A DNA stretch of 41,760 bases from a virus. Below, piece by piece: positions 24,907 to 33,100 of this stretch (its first letter is position 1; every line of letters starts with the position of its first letter). The notes under the pieces are model-generated. The model searched no databases and was not told the origin of the DNA. It worked only from the letters and a program-made list of their open reading frames with translations. The stretch covers positions 1 through 41,760 of IMG/VR virus record IMGVR_UViG_3300023174_000313; one strand, given 5' to 3'. The translations under genes and the position numbers were made by a program.

Positions 24907-25293
24907 ATGTCTAATAAACTCAGCAATATTAAATACTATACTGTCACTTTAGAAAAGTGTCTTAATCTTCTTATAGATACAGATAGATGCACTAGAATGT
25001 TTTCTACTAGTGTAAAAGCTATGGTAGATAAATATTCACTTGATAGCTGGGATAAAAGTCCAATTGCTGATTATATGGATGCTTATCTTAATGCAAAAGT
25101 TTTAAGAGATTTTTTGCAAAAAAAGATAGAACAACCAGATGAAGAATTAGTAAAATTTGCTGCTAAAAATAAAATTGATGGTGTAATATATACTAAAAAT
25201 GAATTGACGATGTTACATAATTTAGTGGAGAACTTTGAACAAACTAAAGAATATCTCCATAAAACATACGGCTTTTCAACAATGTTAAATTAA
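24907..25293 (+). CDS. Small helical hypothetical protein, 128 aa
   Basis: No family recognised; almost entirely helical, with two cysteines and a C-terminal FEQTKEYLHKTYGFSTML. The 20-nt gap before it contains AGTATA...TATACT, a weak 6-bp inverted repeat. No clear AGGAG is present, so start choice is less certain. Confidence 0.65.
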   Translation: MSNKLSNIKYYTVTLEKCLNLLIDTDRCTRMFSTSVKAMVDKYSLDSWDKSPIADYMDAYLNAKVLRDFLQKKIEQPDEELVKFAAKNKIDGVIYTKNELTMLHNLVENFEQTKEYLHKTYGFSTMLN

Positions 25294-25296
25294 TTC

Positions 25297-25325
25297 TTGA
25301 CAAGTTTATAGACAGATATATCTTA
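25297..25325 (+). promoter_or_regulatory. Candidate promoter for hsp20
   Basis: A perfect TTGACA (25297-25302) lies 17 nt before ATCTTA (25320-25325). The -10 is poor, so this is tentative. A small GCCACTAAGGC hairpin and AAAGGAGAT follow before the HSP20 start. A separate promoter for a heat-shock protein within a run of small genes would be reasonable. Confidence 0.45.
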
Positions 25326-25363
25326 TTTATAACGCCACTAAGGCGATGATAAAGGAGATATTT

Positions 25364-25738
25364 ATGTCAGTTTATGCTTTAGATAAATTTTTAAATAATG
25401 TTTTTGACGTATACGCAGTATCGGGAATGTCAAATGATTTTACTTATAATAAAGAAGAATATTATGTAACATCTAACGATAAAGAATGGATTATTGAAAT
25501 GCCATTGCCCGGTATGTCAAAAGAAAATTTAAAGATTGATTTTCAAGATAGTATGCTAATTATTTCTGCTAATTCTTCTATTAAATCAAAAGCTATTCGA
25601 AATATTAAAAAGTCTTGGGCATTAGATGATTCCATTAATGTTTCGTCTATAACTGCAAAGCTTGAGAATGGTCTACTTACAGTAGTCTTACCAAAGATTA
25701 AGCCGGAAAAGAAAAGCATTTCTATTAATATTTCTTAA
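25364..25738 (+). CDS. Small heat-shock protein (HSP20/alpha-crystallin)
   Basis: 124 aa from the ATG at 25364 after AAAGGAGA. The alpha-crystallin domain starts near 35 (KEWIIEMPLPGMSKENL) and ends with the signature LENGLLTVVLPK, followed by KKSISINIS where an IxI/V tail motif is read (ISI or INI). Binds unfolded proteins without ATP. Phage HSP20 genes are common in T4-like cyanophages; here it adds to GroES and GroEL. Confidence 0.92.
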   Translation: MSVYALDKFLNNVFDVYAVSGMSNDFTYNKEEYYVTSNDKEWIIEMPLPGMSKENLKIDFQDSMLIISANSSIKSKAIRNIKKSWALDDSINVSSITAKLENGLLTVVLPKIKPEKKSISINIS

Positions 25739-25763
25739 ATATAATATTTAATAGTATAAAATT

Positions 25764-25805
25764 AAGGAGAAGTAGGCGTTTTAGCCTACTTCTCTTTCTT
25801 TTTTA
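25764..25805 (+). terminator. Strong intrinsic terminator after hsp20
   Basis: GAGAAGTAGGC (25767-25777) pairs perfectly with GCCTACTTCTC (25784-25794) around a 6-nt loop; the stem extends with A-T/G-T pairs and is followed by TTTCTTTTTT. AACTATTTATG immediately after leads into the next gene, which has almost no 5' leader beyond this. Confidence 0.85.
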
Positions 25806-25819
25806 ACTATTTATGTATT

Positions 25820-26335
25820 ATGAAGATAAAAATAAAGATTCTTGAAAAAAATGAACTAGGACAAGCTGTTGCTGGCGAACCAGATGGTTCTCAACCGGAT
25901 TATCGTAACATGGAAGAAGGATGTGGTTGTGAATGTGAATCGTGCCAAGCTGGTTCGCATCATGCTGATTATTCAGAAGACCAATATGGCATATCACTAA
26001 ATCAAAAACCAGACGAAAATGGCGATGGCGTTATAAGTCCAGATGAACTATATTATCATTTCGATTTAAATAGTGATCAAGTGGTATTACCAGATGAATA
26101 TGAACAACACGTAAAATGGCATTGTCGCCATCCAGAAGTATTTAATTTAGACGACAATGAAGAATACTATGAATTAGATGAAAATCTTTTAATCCAATTT
26201 AATAATTTATTAAAAGAAAAAAAAGATCGCTGTTACCGCCTAGCAAAACAAAAATATGATGTATTTCCAAGCGCTTATGCCTCTGGTTTTATAGTTAGAT
26301 GCCGCAAAGGTAAAGTTGCTAAAAAGAAAAAATAA
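25820..26335 (+). CDS. EF-hand protein with basic C-terminal CRKGK module
   Basis: 171 aa. The N-terminus MKIKIKILEKNELG is leader-like. A CGCECESC cysteine cluster lies near 32-41. Two EF-hand loops follow: DENGDGVISPDE (all ligand positions present) and DLNSDQVVLPDE. The C-terminal 35 residues form a separate basic module (CYRLAKQKYDVFPSAYAS...CRKGK, ending in a run of four Lys), a type I have seen at the ends of various phage and giant-virus orphans. Calcium binding is likely; function unknown. First of four small modular genes to 27746. Confidence 0.82.
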   Translation: MKIKIKILEKNELGQAVAGEPDGSQPDYRNMEEGCGCECESCQAGSHHADYSEDQYGISLNQKPDENGDGVISPDELYYHFDLNSDQVVLPDEYEQHVKWHCRHPEVFNLDDNEEYYELDENLLIQFNNLLKEKKDRCYRLAKQKYDVFPSAYASGFIVRCRKGKVAKKKK

Positions 26336-26337
26336 TA

Positions 26338-26688
26338 ATGCTCCTAGAAGATATATTAAAGCAATTAATTTTAGAATGTATTCAAGAAGAATATCTTGAA
26401 ATTGATGATTTATTATTTGAAGGAACATTTGATAAAGAAAAAAGTAGTGGTTTGCACGGATGGTTTCAGAGGCAAGGTGGTAAAGGAAAAAGTAAAGGTT
26501 GGGTAGATTGTAATACATGTCGCACAGATAAAAAAACAGGACGTAAAACATGTAAATCTTGCGGCAGACAAAAAGGTGAGAAGCGTGGTAAATATCCAGC
26601 CTGTCGCCCAACGCCTAGCGCTTGTAATAAAAAAGGTACAAGTAAAAAGAAAAGCAGTACAAGAGTTTCTTGGAAGAAAAAGGAATAA
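26338..26688 (+). CDS. Tagged basic Cys-rich protein, PACRPT module
   Basis: 116 aa. Leader-like start LEDILKQLILECIQEE, then from about residue 36 a basic module: GLHGWFQRQ, GKSKGWVDCNTC, CKSCGRQKGEKR, YPACRPTPSAC and a Lys/Ser tail. The CGRQKG...YPxCxP pattern occurs in small basic proteins of many marine phages and large viruses; it looks metal- or nucleic-acid-binding. Starts 2 nt after the previous stop. Confidence 0.8.
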   Translation: MLLEDILKQLILECIQEEYLEIDDLLFEGTFDKEKSSGLHGWFQRQGGKGKSKGWVDCNTCRTDKKTGRKTCKSCGRQKGEKRGKYPACRPTPSACNKKGTSKKKSSTRVSWKKKE

Positions 26689-26690
26689 TT

Positions 26691-27104
26691 ATGTTTATTA
26701 ATAAACAAGAATTAGAAAATATTATTAAAGAAAGTCTACAAGAGCATTTAATTTTTGAAAATGAATTAGGCGATGAAACTGCTACATTAGAAGATGGAAC
26801 TGCGGTTTGTGAAGCCTGCCTTTATGAAACCATGACTTGTGGATGTCCTGATGTTCTAGAAGAAGCTGAATATCATGGTCGCTCTGTTCCTTTAGGCAAA
26901 CCAATGCGTGGAGATGTAAAAAAGTTTAAAGTATTCGTAAGAGATCCAAAAACTGGAAATATCAAAAAAGTAAACTTTGGTGATCCAAACATGCGCATCA
27001 AGAAAAGCAATCCAAAGCGCCGTAAAAGCTTTCGCGCACGTCATAACTGCGCTAATCCCGGTCCAAGAACTAAGGCACGTTACTGGTCATGCCGTAAGTG
27101 GTAA
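26691..27104 (+). CDS. Tagged protein with FRARH...SCRKW module
   Basis: 137 aa from the ATG at 26691 (AAGGAATAATT upstream). Begins MFINKQELENIIKESLQEHL, a leader variant. Cysteines CEACLYETMTCGC lie near 40. The C-terminal half is a basic module: FGDPNMRIKKSNPKRRKSF, then RARHNCANPGPRTKARYWSC, ending RKW. I recognise this module from many phage proteins of unknown role; it is likely a compact Cys-containing fold. Confidence 0.82.
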   Translation: MFINKQELENIIKESLQEHLIFENELGDETATLEDGTAVCEACLYETMTCGCPDVLEEAEYHGRSVPLGKPMRGDVKKFKVFVRDPKTGNIKKVNFGDPNMRIKKSNPKRRKSFRARHNCANPGPRTKARYWSCRKW

Positions 27105-27110
27105 TAAAAT

Positions 27111-27746
27111 ATGATTAAGATTAAATTACTAAAAGAAAAAGAAAAATTAGTAGGAGGAGCTGGGGATAATGTACCTGATTCCGATTTTGATCCAAAGCAA
27201 TTAGCTATAGGCATTAAAGATGAAACTGGGGAACATACTCCAGATCCAACAATCGGTAAGGAAATAGCTAAAGACCATTTAAGTAATGATCCAGATTATT
27301 ATAAAAAATTAAAAGCTGCTGGTATTGATGAAAAGAAAAACAATAAATTAAGTTCTTACTGGAAAAAGCGCGCAAAACGTAGAGCGATAAAAGCAAAACG
27401 TAGTTGGCCAAACAGCAAAGATCGTAAATGGGCTTTGGAAGAACAAGAAAAATCTTCTAAAATTAATAATGATATCTATAACTTATTTGAAAAAGAACTA
27501 GATATTAATGAAGAGCTTACTACGACAATAGAAGAGTTTTTAAAAAAAATGAAAAAAATGCGTGAAGAAATACATATACAAAAGTTTGGCCCCAATACGC
27601 CAGATAAGTCTAAAAAATCTTTATCTAAACCATATCCAAAGCACAAAAAAGGTGAAACTGTTGGCGGTTACTACAGAAAAGCCAGTAAAAAATTAGGTGG
27701 CGCAACTTTGGCTCCCGGTGAATCTTTTGGTCCAGCAGAAGAATAA
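27111..27746 (+). CDS. Modular protein with DUF5661-like segment
   Basis: 211 aa. N-terminus MIKIKLLKEKEKLVGG is leader-like. Residues ~25-70 carry FDPKQLAIGIKDE...EHT...EIAKDHLSNDPDYYKKL, the pattern of the DUF5661 family. A second part reads SSYWKKRAKRRAIKAKRSWP (Lys/Arg-rich), then coiled coil, then KPYPKHKKGETVGGYYRK. Last of the four modular genes before the fibre locus. A virion role is inferred from neighbours. Confidence 0.8.
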   Translation: MIKIKLLKEKEKLVGGAGDNVPDSDFDPKQLAIGIKDETGEHTPDPTIGKEIAKDHLSNDPDYYKKLKAAGIDEKKNNKLSSYWKKRAKRRAIKAKRSWPNSKDRKWALEEQEKSSKINNDIYNLFEKELDINEELTTTIEEFLKKMKKMREEIHIQKFGPNTPDKSKKSLSKPYPKHKKGETVGGYYRKASKKLGGATLAPGESFGPAEE

Positions 27747-27757
27747 AGGAATAAAGC

Positions 27758-28564
27758 ATGTCGATTATATACCCCAGTATTAATACTAGTAATTTTGCTA
27801 CTTTAGGCTCCAATACATTTATTGGTACAGAAATTGTTACTGGCTCAGTAAGTATTACTAATCTATTATCAGCAAGTGCTATAACGGCGTCCGATCTATT
27901 TTTAAATAATAATCCATATGCAACAACAGGAGCTGTTTCTGGTGCGTTTGCAAAATTAAATGGTGGCAATACATTTACTGGCGGAACAAATATATTCGAA
28001 GGCATTTCAGCGCATAATACCGTTACTGTTGATGGCACCAGTAATTTTAATTATGCTTATTTATTTCTGCAAGGAAGCACAGAAAGCAGATTAAAGATAA
28101 GAAAAGGCGGCGCAACAGAAGTTGGATCTTTCTACAACAGCACTGATGTATCACCAGAATTAGTTATTGAAGGTGTAAATGGCATTCAATTAACTGGTAG
28201 CGTATCTGGTTTGATAGCTAAGAGCCAAACATTATCAGGTACTTTGGTATCATTTAATACAAAAGTTAATATTTCAACTGCTAATTCGGGCGTAGTTGAT
28301 CAATTCACCGGCAGCTATAAAGCCACTAGATATACAATAATGGCAGAAACAACTACCGGTGCTTATCACGTTCAAACTGCCGATGTATTATTGGCACACA
28401 ACAATTCTAACGTACTAATTACTCCATACGCAGTAACTTGTACTAGTGGTAGTTATTTAGCATCTTTTGATGCTCAATATAGCGGCACTAACATACAATT
28501 AATAGCAACAAATCTTGTAGCAAGTAACATAGCTGTAACGATGACTAAGACTTATTTAGCTTAA
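27758..28564 (+). CDS. Tail-fibre-like protein A
   Basis: 268 aa, rich in Ser, Thr, Gly, Ala and Val with beta-strand repeats (TGSVSIT, TFTGGTNIF). Its last ~90 residues (from VVDQFTGSYKA to the end) align with the end of the next gene's product (from TVDTFTASSYSA), so the two share a C-terminal domain. This suggests a trimeric fibre or adhesin with an interchangeable tip. RBS AAAGGAATAAAGC. Confidence 0.8.
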   Translation: MSIIYPSINTSNFATLGSNTFIGTEIVTGSVSITNLLSASAITASDLFLNNNPYATTGAVSGAFAKLNGGNTFTGGTNIFEGISAHNTVTVDGTSNFNYAYLFLQGSTESRLKIRKGGATEVGSFYNSTDVSPELVIEGVNGIQLTGSVSGLIAKSQTLSGTLVSFNTKVNISTANSGVVDQFTGSYKATRYTIMAETTTGAYHVQTADVLLAHNNSNVLITPYAVTCTSGSYLASFDAQYSGTNIQLIATNLVASNIAVTMTKTYLA

Positions 28565-28592
28565 AAGCGCATAGCGCAAGGAAAATATTAGG

Positions 28593-30113
28593 ATGGCAAT
28601 TTCAAATTTTAGAATTCCCACAGGATTGGAGGTTAGTGGGACAACAACAATAACTGGCTCTGTAAACGTTAGCGGTACTTTAACTAACATTGGCGATATC
28701 TCTGGCTCTAGAGGTGATTATACAAGTTTATATATTAATGGCGTCGCAGTAGCAGCTGGTGGCGTTGGAGTGTCAGACGTTAGTGGAGCAATTACTGGTG
28801 CATTGGCATCATATGATTCTAATGTTTCTGGTGCAATTACCTCTTCTTTAACTGGCTATGCAACATTAGTTGGTGTATCTGGCACTTTTGCAACATATGC
28901 AGAAGTTAGCGGAGCGATCACTGCTTCCTTGGCTAATATTCCAACAAGAAGCGAAGTATCTGGAGTATTAACTGCTTCATATGCACAATTAGCTGTTACA
29001 AATACATTTACAGCAGATCAAATTATCACTGGCGGGTTGAGCATGACAACAGATTTGTCTGCTCGTTCTGCTTCATTAACTGGTGATTTAACAGTCGGTG
29101 GCAATTTATCAGTCAAGGGCCAATTAACATATATTGATTCCACCACTGTTAATATTGGCGATAAAAATATTAATTTAGGTACTGGAAGTGCTGTATTATC
29201 AGTATTAGATGGCGGCGGTTTAGATTTAGGTACCTCCGCTCAAGTCCAATGGCGTTATGATAATGCAAGTTCTGCATGGAAATCTAACGTAGCAGTTAAC
29301 GTAAGCAGTGCCGTTCCATCATATAAACTTAATGATACTAACGTTTTAACAAGAATAGCAGGAGCAAACGCATTAGTAAATTCTACCTTTGGTTCTGTAA
29401 GCATCTCCAGCACAAGCGTAACAACTCTTAGCGGTGCTTTAACTGCTTCAGTAACTGCTCCAACAATTAATGTTGGTTCTCCATTATCAACCAGCGCATC
29501 ACTTAATGCAGCAAACGCAGTGACTGTCGGTAGCATATCTACTCAAGCTACAGCAATTAATGGTGCTGCAACAACTGTCGCAGGTGTTAATGGTCTGTTC
29601 TTAACTGGCGCTAACGTATATGTAACTGGAAATACGTATTTCAATAATGGTATTTCTGGAACCACAGCACAATTCACAACTATTACTGGCTCTACAGTAA
29701 CTGGCTCAACAGCACAGTTTACAACCATTTCTGGTTCTAATTTATCAGCTAGCACCTCAGTTACCGCTCCAACATTAGTAGCAAATGTATTGGTTGCAAG
29801 TGATGTTAATACATTAAATATTGCTGGCGGTGGAACAAACACAGTTGATACATTTACAGCATCAAGTTATTCTGCTGCTAAATACGTTATCAAAGCAAAA
29901 GATAATACAACAAGCGAAGTACATGTATTAGAAGCATTGGTCGCCACAGATGGCGCAGTAGCTATCTTGACTCCATATGCTTCTACCTACACTGGTGCTA
30001 GCGCATTGCTTACATTATCATCTTCTTATAGCGGTGGTGACGTAACTGTATCTGCACTAAACAATTCAGCAAATCAAGTAACAGTTAAATTCTTGAAGAG
30101 CTATATTGCTTAA
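28593..30113 (+). CDS. Tail-fibre-like protein B
   Basis: 506 aa. N-terminus MAISNFRIPTGLEVSG resembles that of protein C (MAISDFKLETGLQVSG), suggesting a shared attachment region. The body has repeated beta segments (AVSGAITASL-like and TAQFTTISGS-like). GDLTVGGNLSVKGQLTYID is a common phage fibre stem phrase. The C-terminus shares a domain with protein A. Located between the two other fibre genes. Confidence 0.87.
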   Translation: MAISNFRIPTGLEVSGTTTITGSVNVSGTLTNIGDISGSRGDYTSLYINGVAVAAGGVGVSDVSGAITGALASYDSNVSGAITSSLTGYATLVGVSGTFATYAEVSGAITASLANIPTRSEVSGVLTASYAQLAVTNTFTADQIITGGLSMTTDLSARSASLTGDLTVGGNLSVKGQLTYIDSTTVNIGDKNINLGTGSAVLSVLDGGGLDLGTSAQVQWRYDNASSAWKSNVAVNVSSAVPSYKLNDTNVLTRIAGANALVNSTFGSVSISSTSVTTLSGALTASVTAPTINVGSPLSTSASLNAANAVTVGSISTQATAINGAATTVAGVNGLFLTGANVYVTGNTYFNNGISGTTAQFTTITGSTVTGSTAQFTTISGSNLSASTSVTAPTLVANVLVASDVNTLNIAGGGTNTVDTFTASSYSAAKYVIKAKDNTTSEVHVLEALVATDGAVAILTPYASTYTGASALLTLSSSYSGGDVTVSALNNSANQVTVKFLKSYIA

Positions 30114-30135
30114 TATATAACATAGGAAAAGGTCA

Positions 30136-33100
30136 ATGGCCATCTCAGATTTTAAATTAGAAACAGGTTTACAAGTAAGTGGTAGTGCTAAAATATCCGG
30201 TTCTGTAAGCGCCTCACAAGGTTTTACTGGCAGTTTGTATGGTACTGCTTCTTATGGACAAGACTCTAATTTATTGGATGGCCTTGATAGTACAGCATTT
30301 GCAAGATTAGCAAGTGCAAATACATTTTCACAAACACAAACAATTAGCGGGAACTTGTATGTCACAGGTACGGTTTCCGCTTCTGTTGTTACAGCATCAC
30401 AAGGTTTTGTTAGTGGCGGTTTAACAATTGGTGATTATGTTCAATTGCTACCAGTAGGTGCAACAAACATACCAACAAATTTAACAGCATCATATATTTA
30501 TACTTCCGGTTCAACAAACGATATGTATTTCACCCAATATCAGGGTCCATACACAAATACAACTCGTCTTCGTTGGCTAGAAAGCACATTATCCACAGGT
30601 CTTTTGCATGGTGGTATTTTATCAACAGTAAATGGTACAACAACTTTTTCAGTTTCAAGCGGTAGCGGTCTTATTCTTAATTATAATGCATCAACTGGTA
30701 GCGACCCATATCCTACAATTAATTTCGTTTCATGGCCTACATATACAAGTCAATCATTACTTTATTCTGGCTCTGCACCAATAACATATATTGCAATTGC
30801 TAGCGATGGAACCATCAGTCAAGAAACTCTTCCTCCAAATTTTAGTGAATTTAAAGATAGAATAGTATTAGGTCGTGTATTGCATCAAAGCGGTAGTGTA
30901 ACAAATGGCGCTACTAACACTCCTCCAACTGCATATGGTCTTGCTACAAGCACGGCAGATTTTATCCGTGCAATTGGTCCATTAAAAATTAGTGGTCACT
31001 TCCTTGCTCCAAGTGGTTCTGGTAATTTATCTTTAACAAAAAGCGCTGGCGATTCATATGTAGAAGGTAGAAACTATAGTCTAAACCCAAATATCCCAAA
31101 TCTTATAATATCAGCAAATGACCCAGCAGTTACAGTATCAAAGATATATCGTCAACGTTGTTCTGGTGGTATCGCAGTGATTGATACAGGAGTAGCAGGT
31201 GCTGGTTATACAACTGTTGACCCAACATTATATCAAGATGCGAATGGAAATTTAGCTTCTGTTGGCACCGACTTTACAGTTCAGCGAGTATATTGGTTTC
31301 CTAGAGCAGTAAACAGAGCATTATATGTTTATTACGGCCAAGCAACTTATGCTAATATTGATGACGCTATTGCCGGAATAAACACTGAAAACTTTGTTGA
31401 ATGCGAAAATACTAAAGGTTCAGCAATATTAGTAGCCCATCTTGTAATGAAGGGCAATATTTCAAATTTTGATTCATCAATAACATCTCGCATATATCAA
31501 GCAGGTTTGTTTAGAGGTGGAGCAGGCGGTGGAGGCGGAGGAGGTGGAAGCAGCGGAGCAACTAATCTTGCAAGCTTAACAGACGTTTCTATTGGAACAC
31601 CAGCCAATGGTCAAGCATTAATATATAATACTTCAATAAGTAAATGGGTTGAAGGATATCCAAACAGCGCTTCCTATGCTACCAATACAGCAACTGCTTC
31701 ATATGTTGCAACTGGTTCTGCAATTGCTACATTCACAAATGACGTAAGAAATCAATTTAGTGTTGGTAGCAATATCGGGATTAGTGCCGGTGTTGTGTCT
31801 TTAAGTTCTTCTGTTTCCACAACAGCAGTCACAGGAACAACTGGCGTATCAGGTGCTATTGGCTTATTCCCAATATTAACTGGTTCAAGTCTTTCAGGAA
31901 CAACCGCACAATTTACAACTATCAGTGGTTCTAATATCAGTGGTGCATTGATAGGTACATTAAATGGATTCACTGGCGTTGTAGCAGGAACTAATTTAAC
32001 CAGTTCTACTTTATTAGGCGCTTTAAGAATAAGTCTTACATCCAGCGTAACTTCAGGTCTAACATTATTAACAAGCACAAGTGGTAACTTTACAATATTG
32101 TCTGGTACAACCACAACAGGCTCTACAGCATTATTTACAACAGTAACTGGTACAACAACTACTGGTTCTACAGCGACATTTACAAGGATTACCGGTAGTA
32201 CGATAACTGGTTCTACGTTATCTTATACAACTTTAAATACCACACAAATGACTTCAAGTGGTAAGATATTGGTTGATAATGGTTTAAAAATAGGGAATGG
32301 CGCAAATTCATATGCTACCAATATCGGTATTGGCGATAGCGCTTTGGCCTCTATAAATAATCCTGTTGGTGTAGATAACGTAGCTATAGGCTATCAAGCG
32401 TTGGTATTAAATCAAAGTGGTAATCAAAATATTGCTATTGGCAAATACGCTCTTTATAATACTAATGGTAGTTATAATAACGTAGCAATTGGCGGTGGTG
32501 CTGGACAAGCAAATACTAACGGCGCTGAGAACATTTTTGTTGGTGCCGGTGCCGGTAATCAAGCAAAAGCTAGTTTTAATACGTTAATTGGCACAAATGC
32601 GGGAGTAAATTTAGTATCAAGTCAAAATACTGCCATAGGTTATTATGCCTTAAACGCACATAAAGGAACTGGCGGCAACAACTTTGCTCTTGGTACTTAT
32701 GCCGTACAAACAGTAATAAGCGGTACCGAAAATGTTGGTATAGGAATTAATACAATCTATGGAATAACTAATGGAGATTTTAATATAGCTATTGGCTCAA
32801 GAGCTATTTATCCTTCTGCTCAAGGATATAATAATGTTACTTCAAGTTATAATACTGCAATAGGTTACAATGCTCTATCTACCATAGCAGCTGGTGGAGA
32901 AAATTTATCAATCGGTTATAATGGTCTTTTGAACTTAATTAGTGGTTCACAAAATAATGGTGTAGGTACTGCTATTCTTGGTTCATTAAAAACAGGCTCT
33001 GCTAATACTGCTGTTGGTTATAAAGGATTATTAAATCTTATATCTGGCAGTAATAACATAGGAATTGGCAATTATGCTGGTAGTTCAATATTGACTGGTT

